Assembly: GCA_016296235.1 (NCBI GenBank)
Contig: JAEDJR010000068.1
Location: 1-9,833, forward strand
Reading direction: 5' to 3'
Length of the DNA: 9,833 nucleotides
From: Oscillospiraceae bacterium
GTDB lineage: Bacteria; Bacillota; Clostridia; Oscillospirales; Oscillospiraceae
Part shown: positions 5,676 to 9,833 of the stretch, piece after piece
How the letters are laid out: each line of letters begins with the position of its first letter
How positions within the stretch are numbered: position 1 is the first letter of the stretch
Notes under the pieces: model-generated
The model's database searches: none
Seen by the model: the letters and a program-made list of their open reading frames with translations, nothing else
Told to the model about the DNA's origin: nothing
Made by a program: the position numbers and the translations under genes

Positions 5676-7285
5676 TGTGTTACCTCCTGTCCGTGAATCA
5701 CCCAGTCCACCGCCGGGGAGAGATTTCGGGCGGCGCCGCGGGTGGTGTAAACGGCATAGCTTTTGAAGAGTACCGGGCAGATCATGCCCTTGTCCATAAC
5801 CCATTTGTGCAGGTCGTAGGCGTTGCCGCTGTTTTCCAGCATGGCGGCACACAGGCTGACGCCGGTACCGCTGGCAAGGCCGCCATAGTTGGCAGAGCCC
5901 AGCTCCCGGAAGAAGGAGCCCATATCAAAATTGGGCGACATACGGATTTCGCCGTAATACAGCTCAAAATTCTGATATTTCAGAGCCTGCTGGTATTCCG
6001 CGTCCTCCATGGGCTTGACGGTGATGTTGAAGCCGACGTTGTTGAGGGCCTCGGCAATGCGGTTGGCGGTGGCCACCCGCTGGTTGCTGGCGGCGTTGAC
6101 AATCATGGTTCCCTCCAGGGGCAGGGAGTAGTCCTTGACATAGACGTCCAGGATGCCGTCCTGGGTGTAGTCCCGGATTTCCGCCTCCTCCAGGAGCTGC
6201 TGGAACTTCCGCATGCTGTATCCGTAGTCGGCGGCCAGACCTGCGTCATAGGCGGGAGAAAGGGGAGAGATGGGCAAGGTGGCGGGCAAGCCGAAGCCGC
6301 CCAGATCCTCCGCCACAATCTGATCCCGGTTGAGCACATAGGTGATGCAGGCCCGGACGGCGTCCTTGCCGAAGACCTTGGAGTTGTGGTTGAAGCCGAT
6401 ATACTGCATGACCGTGGTCGGCGAGCCCCAGCGCTCCAGATCGTTGTGGAAGGTGGCATAGGCGGCGGAGCTGGGGTCGGTGCAGACCAGGTTGACCTGA
6501 CCGTATTCAAAGTGGTCGCGGATATCCGTGGCCGTGGTGCAGAGGGTCAGAGAGGCGGCGTCGTAGTCCAGGAACCAATCCGTCTGCCACCAGTCGGCAA
6601 ACCGCTGCAGCTTCAGCGAAGGGTCATAGACAAAGGGACCGGTGCCATCGGGCACCTCCTGCTCTCCGGTGCCCTCCCGGACAATGGGGAAGTCCAGCAG
6701 CAGGGCGGCTTTTTCGTAGGCGGTCTTGGTGGTGATGACCAGGGTACGGGCATTCTGGGCCGTCACCGTGTCAAAGTGGTAGAATCGGTTGCCGTAATAG
6801 TCGCTGGCCTTGGCCAGCTCGTAGGAATAGAGCACGTCGTCGGCCGTCATGGTCTTGCCATTGTGGAACTTCACGCCTCTGCGCAGGGTGATGGTGGTGG
6901 TCAGGCCGTCCTCGGAGACCTCGACCTCTTCGGCCAGCACCGGCTCTGCCTGGAAGGCACCGTTGACCACGAACAGAGGTTCATAGAGCAGGGCAAGAAT
7001 CGTCCGGTTGTTGAGACTGACGGTGGTGAAGGGATTGAGACCGTATTCCTTCTGATAGGCCAGCTGCAGCACGTCAGGCGCTTCGGCCTCGTTCATCACG
7101 GCTTCGGAGGCCATTTCCTGCTGGGGCGGCTGTTCCTCCGGCTCTTCGGGGGAAGCGGGCTGCATCTCGGCTTCGCTTTTACCGGTGAGGAAAGCGCCGA
7201 TTTTTTCCATGGAAAAGCCCGAACAGCCGCACAGCAGCGTCAGGGACAGCAGCAAAGCGGTCAGGGCAAGCAATCTGCGTTTCAA
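5672..7285 (-). CDS. ABC transporter substrate-binding lipoprotein, family 5 (peptide/nickel type)
   Basis: This 537-residue extracytoplasmic binding protein belongs to the SBP_bac_5 (OppA/DppA/NikA) family. From the TTG start at 7285 it has a textbook lipoprotein signal: MKRR, a hydrophobic core at 5-18, and the lipobox L18-C-G-C21, with lipidation predicted at Cys21. An acidic Pro/Glu/Gln-rich linker follows (about 37-70). The binding domain opens with YGLNPFTTVSLNNRTILALLYEPL split over 81-104 and contains the family signature LRRGVKFHNGKTMTADDVLY at 134-153. TTG is chosen because GAGGTGA (7297-7291) lies just upstream and the signal peptide then starts correctly. An earlier TTG (7309) or GTG (7294) would put extra residues before MKRR. 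Ligands of this family include peptides, nickel-chelator complexes and sugars; none can be picked here. No permease or ATPase gene is adjacent, which is unusual for the family. The stop overlaps the ModE-like start. Confidence 0.9.
   Translation of the reverse strand: MKRRLLALTALLLSLTLLCGCSGFSMEKIGAFLTGKSEAEMQPASPEEPEEQPPQQEMASEAVMNEAEAPDVLQLAYQKEYGLNPFTTVSLNNRTILALLYEPLFVVNGAFQAEPVLAEEVEVSEDGLTTTITLRRGVKFHNGKTMTADDVLYSYELAKASDYYGNRFYHFDTVTAQNARTLVITTKTAYEKAALLLDFPIVREGTGEQEVPDGTGPFVYDPSLKLQRFADWWQTDWFLDYDAASLTLCTTATDIRDHFEYGQVNLVCTDPSSAAYATFHNDLERWGSPTTVMQYIGFNHNSKVFGKDAVRACITYVLNRDQIVAEDLGGFGLPATLPISPLSPAYDAGLAADYGYSMRKFQQLLEEAEIRDYTQDGILDVYVKDYSLPLEGTMIVNAASNQRVATANRIAEALNNVGFNITVKPMEDAEYQQALKYQNFELYYGEIRMSPNFDMGSFFRELGSANYGGLASGTGVSLCAAMLENSGNAYDLHKWVMDKGMICPVLFKSYAVYTTRGAARNLSPAVDWVIHGQEVTQ
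5682..5688 (-). promoter_or_regulatory. Ribosome binding site that fixes the ModE-like start
   Basis: AGGAGGT on the minus strand lies six bases before the ATG at 5675, inside the last codons of the solute-binding protein gene. It is the strongest ribosome site in the operon and rules out the longer upstream reading. Confidence 0.85.
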
Positions 7286-7290
7286 GACGG

Positions 7291-7297
7291 TCACCTC
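7291..7297 (-). promoter_or_regulatory. Ribosome binding site supporting the TTG start of the binding protein
   Basis: GAGGTGA on the minus strand overlaps the TGA stop of pgeF (7298-7296) and ends five bases before the TTG at 7285. Termination of pgeF translation therefore sits on the ribosome site of the next gene, which favours coupled translation. Confidence 0.7.
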
Positions 7298-8087
7298 ACT
7301 TGAGCACAATGATTCCGGCCAGAGAGCCGCGGCGGCCGCCGGTGGCCCGGTGGGACCAATAGCGGTCCGGATTGCACCGGGTGCAGTCGGGAGAGATGTC
7401 CAGCTGACCGATGCCGGCCCGCTGCAGCCAAAGGGCGTTGCAGAACTTCAGATCCACATAGTATTTCTCGCCTTTCTGGGTGAAGCCAGTCACGGCCTTA
7501 GGGCCCAGGGCGTCCAGCATGGCCTGGGGCACGTCCCAGTCGGTTTCGAAGCAGCACTTCCCGATGCAGGGGCCGATGGCAGCCTGGATGTTCTCGGGCC
7601 GGCAGCCGAATTCCCGCACCATGGCCTCCACTGCCTTGGCTGCGATGCCCTGGGCGGTACCGCGCCATCCGGCGTGAACGGCGCCAATGGCCCGGCGAAC
7701 CGGGTCAAAGAGCAAAATGGGGGTGCAGTCGGCGGAGAAGGTCACCAAAGCCACGCCGGGCCGGTCGGTGATCTGCCCGTCGCAGACCTGGCTGACGTCC
7801 CGGAACAGACCTTCTCCCCGGTGGCTTTCGTCCACCACCCGGATGATGTCCGTGTGCTCCTGCCGGGTGAACACGGTCTGTTCCTTGGCAAAGCCCACGG
7901 CCTGCCCCAGGATATCATAGTTTTTCAGCACATTTTCATAGACGTCTCCCCGGTGAACGCCCAGATTGAGGGAGGACAGATATCCCTCGCTGACGCCGCC
8001 CAGCCGGGTGGAGAAGCAGTGGACAGCCCCTTCCAGGGCGTCGGCGGTGGTGTATTCCAGAGAACCGAGCTTGATGTTGTGAAACAT
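7296..8087 (-). CDS. pgeF: PgeF/YfiH laccase-domain protein (peptidoglycan editing factor)
   Basis: This 263-residue protein of normal length belongs to the YfiH/LACC1 (Cu-oxidase_4) family. Seen motifs are CFSTRLGGVS (24-33), QEHTD (76-80), SADCTPILLFDP (118-129), AVHAGWRGTA (136-145) and AIGPCIGKCCFE (170-181). H78, C121 and H138 match the His-Cys-His metal site of the family. Members act in the cytosol. The E. coli protein removes wrongly incorporated L-Ser from UDP-MurNAc precursors, and related proteins phosphorolyse or deaminate purine nucleosides. The old name polyphenol oxidase or multicopper laccase is misleading. The ATG at 8087 has AAGGAG (8098-8093) five bases ahead, overlapping the secA stop TAA (8099-8097), so the two genes are probably coupled. 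Which activity applies here is not shown by sequence. Confidence 0.93.
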   Translation of the reverse strand: MFHNIKLGSLEYTTADALEGAVHCFSTRLGGVSEGYLSSLNLGVHRGDVYENVLKNYDILGQAVGFAKEQTVFTRQEHTDIIRVVDESHRGEGLFRDVSQVCDGQITDRPGVALVTFSADCTPILLFDPVRRAIGAVHAGWRGTAQGIAAKAVEAMVREFGCRPENIQAAIGPCIGKCCFETDWDVPQAMLDALGPKAVTGFTQKGEKYYVDLKFCNALWLQRAGIGQLDISPDCTRCNPDRYWSHRATGGRRGSLAGIIVLK

Positions 8088-8096
8088 GGGAACTCC

Positions 8097-9833
8097 TTAC
8101 TTGCCGTTCAAATCCTTATCCAGACAGCAGTTCTTATACTTCTTTCCGCTGCCGCAGGGGCAGGGATCGTTGCGGCCAACCTTGGCCTTTTTCACCACGG
8201 GCTGACGCTTGACGGTTTTGTCTCCGGCGCCTTCGCTGGTGATCTTGGCGACCTTTTCCCGCTTCAGCTCGGCCTGGGGCTTCACCTGGGCCAGGAACAG
8301 GCGGCGGACAATCTCCTCCCGGATGGAGGCGATCATGACCTCGAACATTTCGAAGCCCTCCCGCTTGTACTCCACCACCGGGTCGGTCTGACCGTAGGCC
8401 CGCAGGACGATGCCCTGGCGCAGGTCGCTCATGGCGTCCAGATGGTCCATCCAGTATTCATCCACCACCCGCAGGGTGATGATCCGCTCTACCTCCCGCA
8501 TAACGGGGGCAGTCAGGGCGGTCTCCTTGCGGACGTAGGCGGCCTTCATGCGGGACAGCAGCTGCTCGGCCATTTCCTCCTTGCCCATGGCCTGAAGCTC
8601 CGCCTCGCTGGGATTCCAGGAGCCCTTGGGGAAGCAGACGTTCTCAAAGGGGGCGATGAGAGCCAGGAAATCGCCATGGCTCAGATGGGGCTGCTCGCCG
8701 AAGGCGGCGTCCACATGGCTCTGGGCCACAGACTGGAGCATCCCTTCGATGGTGGGCTGCAGATCCTCTCCGTCGAGCACCTGGCTGCGCTGACCATAGA
8801 TGATCTGCCGCTGGGTGTTCATGACGTTGTCGTATTCCAGCACGCTCTTTCTGGACTGGAAGTGGCGGCTCTCCACGGTTTTCTGGGCGTTTTCAATGGC
8901 GCCGGAGAGAATCTTGGCGTCGATGGGCGTGTCCTCATCCAGACCTATGGTTTCCATCATGCCCTTGATCCGCTCGGAGCCGAACAGACGCATGACATCG
9001 TCCTCCATGGACAGATAGAACCGGGTCTCGCCGGGGTCGCCCTGACGGCCGGAACGGCCGCGGAGCTGATTGTCAATGCGGCGGGACTCGTGGCGCTCGG
9101 TGCCCACGATAAACAGGCCGCCGGCGGCGCGAACCTGCTCCGCCTCCTGGCTGGTGACCGCCTTGTGCCGGGCGTAGGCCTCCTGATAGGCGGCCCGGGC
9201 TTCCAGAATGGCGGGATCCGTGGTTTCGGCATAGGAGGTGCACTCCACGATCAGCTCCTCCGGCATACCGGACTTGCGCAGGTCGCTGAGGGCCATGAAC
9301 TCCGGGTTGCCGCCCAGCATAATGTCGGTACCACGGCCGGCCATGTTGGTGGCGATGGTGACGGCGCCCAGCTTGCCGGCCTGGGCCACAATCTCTGCTT
9401 CCTTCTCGTGGTGCTTGGCGTTCAGAACGTTGTGGGGGATGCCCTCTTTTTTCAGCAGCTTGCTCAGCAGCTCGGACTTCTCAATGGAGATGGTGCCCAC
9501 CAGCACCGGCTGGCCCTTGGCGTGGCATTCCTCAATCTGCCGGATGACGGCCCGGAATTTGCCGACTTCCGTCTTGTAGACCACGTCGGGGTCGTCCACA
9601 CGGGCAATGGGCTTGTTGGTGGGAATCTCAATGACGTCCAGGTCATAGATGCCCATGAATTCCTCCGCTTCCGTCAGGGCGGTGCCGGTCATGCCGGAGA
9701 GCTTGGCGTAGAGCCGGAAGAAGTTCTGGAAGGTGATGGTGGCCAGGGTTTTGGACTCGTTGGCGACGGTGACGCCCTCCTTGGCCTCGATGGCCTGGTG
9801 CAGGCCCTCGTTGTACCGGCGGCCGTACATCAG
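8097..9833 (-). CDS. secA: Preprotein translocase ATPase SecA (5'-partial)
   Basis: This is the C-terminal ~578 residues of SecA, the ATPase that pushes preproteins through SecYEG. The frame is open to the window edge (the codon at 9833-9831 reads Leu, then MYGRRYNEG), so the true start and the NBD1/preprotein-binding regions are outside. Numbering from the Met at 9830: FFRLYAKLSGMTGTA (37-51), NBD2 with ATNMAGRGTDIMLGGNPE (160-177), and the arginine-finger block DNQLRGRSGRQGDPGETRFY (253-272). The scaffold and wing domains contain YDNVMNTQRQIIYGQR. The extreme C-terminus is a SEC-C zinc motif, C557-P-C559 ... C568-C569, in NDPCPCGSGKKYKNCC, which binds SecB or ribosomes in other bacteria. 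It is intact and unremarkable, and is the first visible gene of the minus-strand operon. Its promoter is not in the window. Confidence 0.97.
   Translation of the reverse strand: MMYGRRYNEGLHQAIEAKEGVTVANESKTLATITFQNFFRLYAKLSGMTGTALTEAEEFMGIYDLDVIEIPTNKPIARVDDPDVVYKTEVGKFRAVIRQIEECHAKGQPVLVGTISIEKSELLSKLLKKEGIPHNVLNAKHHEKEAEIVAQAGKLGAVTIATNMAGRGTDIMLGGNPEFMALSDLRKSGMPEELIVECTSYAETTDPAILEARAAYQEAYARHKAVTSQEAEQVRAAGGLFIVGTERHESRRIDNQLRGRSGRQGDPGETRFYLSMEDDVMRLFGSERIKGMMETIGLDEDTPIDAKILSGAIENAQKTVESRHFQSRKSVLEYDNVMNTQRQIIYGQRSQVLDGEDLQPTIEGMLQSVAQSHVDAAFGEQPHLSHGDFLALIAPFENVCFPKGSWNPSEAELQAMGKEEMAEQLLSRMKAAYVRKETALTAPVMREVERIITLRVVDEYWMDHLDAMSDLRQGIVLRAYGQTDPVVEYKREGFEMFEVMIASIREEIVRRLFLAQVKPQAELKREKVAKITSEGAGDKTVKRQPVVKKAKVGRNDPCPCGSGKKYKNCCLDKDLNGK

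Noticed and set aside
4134..5696. 520-codon plus-strand open frame spanning four minus-strand genes
   Set aside because: It runs opposite the overlapping stops and starts of real genes, has low-complexity Arg/Gly/Pro content, and shows no convincing ribosome site or domain.
5676..5852. N-terminal extension of the ModE-like protein to 176 residues
   Set aside because: The extension reads the end of the binding-protein gene out of frame. AGGAGGT six bases before the ATG at 5675 fixes the shorter protein.
5675..7303. 542-codon plus-strand open frame opposite the solute-binding protein
   Set aside because: It is an antisense shadow. The translation is Val/Gly/His-rich with no domain, while the minus strand encodes an intact lipoprotein with signal peptide and family signature.
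7296..8087. Multicopper laccase/polyphenol oxidase
   Set aside because: The classical copper-ligand HxH motifs are absent. The motifs are those of the YfiH/PgeF/LACC1 family with a single His-Cys-His metal site.
1..9833. CRISPR array, tRNA/rRNA, insertion sequence or riboswitch
   Set aside because: No regularly spaced short repeats, cloverleaf with CCA-type end, transposase or terminal inverted repeats was seen. No non-coding gap reaches 100 bp, so there is no room for an RNA leader element outside genes.

Overview
The window reads as ordinary chromosome from a GC-rich Gram-positive anaerobe of the class Clostridia, most likely an Oscillospiraceae/Ruminococcaceae-type gut bacterium. This placement is inferred from an S-layer-homology (SLH) surface protein with a family-typical C-terminus, strong AGGAGG-like ribosome sites, a UPF0178 (YqxD/YaiI) protein, a SecA with the SEC-C zinc tail, and strongly C/G-ending codons. 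No 16S or other taxonomic marker is present. Nearly every base is coding, and no gap reaches 100 bp.

Left part, plus strand (1-2893). The 3' end of a modular surface protein (Ig-like DUF11-type repeats, then an SLH anchor) runs in from outside the window and ends at 1521. A strong intrinsic terminator (1537-1569) follows at once, and its T-tract abuts an extended -10 promoter (TATAAT at 1583-1588) that drives a Wzx-like polysaccharide flippase (1619-2854). That gene converges on the minus-strand block, and the two share a hairpin at 2858-2893 that can terminate both strands.

Right part, minus strand (9833 down to 2897). Seven genes lie head to tail with gaps of 12 bp or less, or with 4-bp ATGA overlaps: secA (5' part outside the window), pgeF (YfiH/laccase-domain), a family 5 solute-binding lipoprotein starting at TTG, a stand-alone ModE-type winged-helix regulator, a DUF188/UPF0178 PIN-like protein, a small GIY-YIG nuclease-fold protein, and a leaderless serine hydrolase of the class C beta-lactamase fold. 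This looks like one operon whose promoter lies upstream of secA, outside the window.

Most genes are recognisable housekeeping or envelope families. I see no CRISPR array, RNA gene, insertion sequence, prophage or recognisable defence system. The points most worth a second look are the company kept in the secA operon (an orphan binding protein coupled to a molybdate-free ModE-like regulator, and two coupled nuclease-fold proteins), the serine hydrolase with a roughly 200-residue unassigned C-terminal region, the mosaic composition of the surface-protein gene, and the compact terminator/promoter junction.
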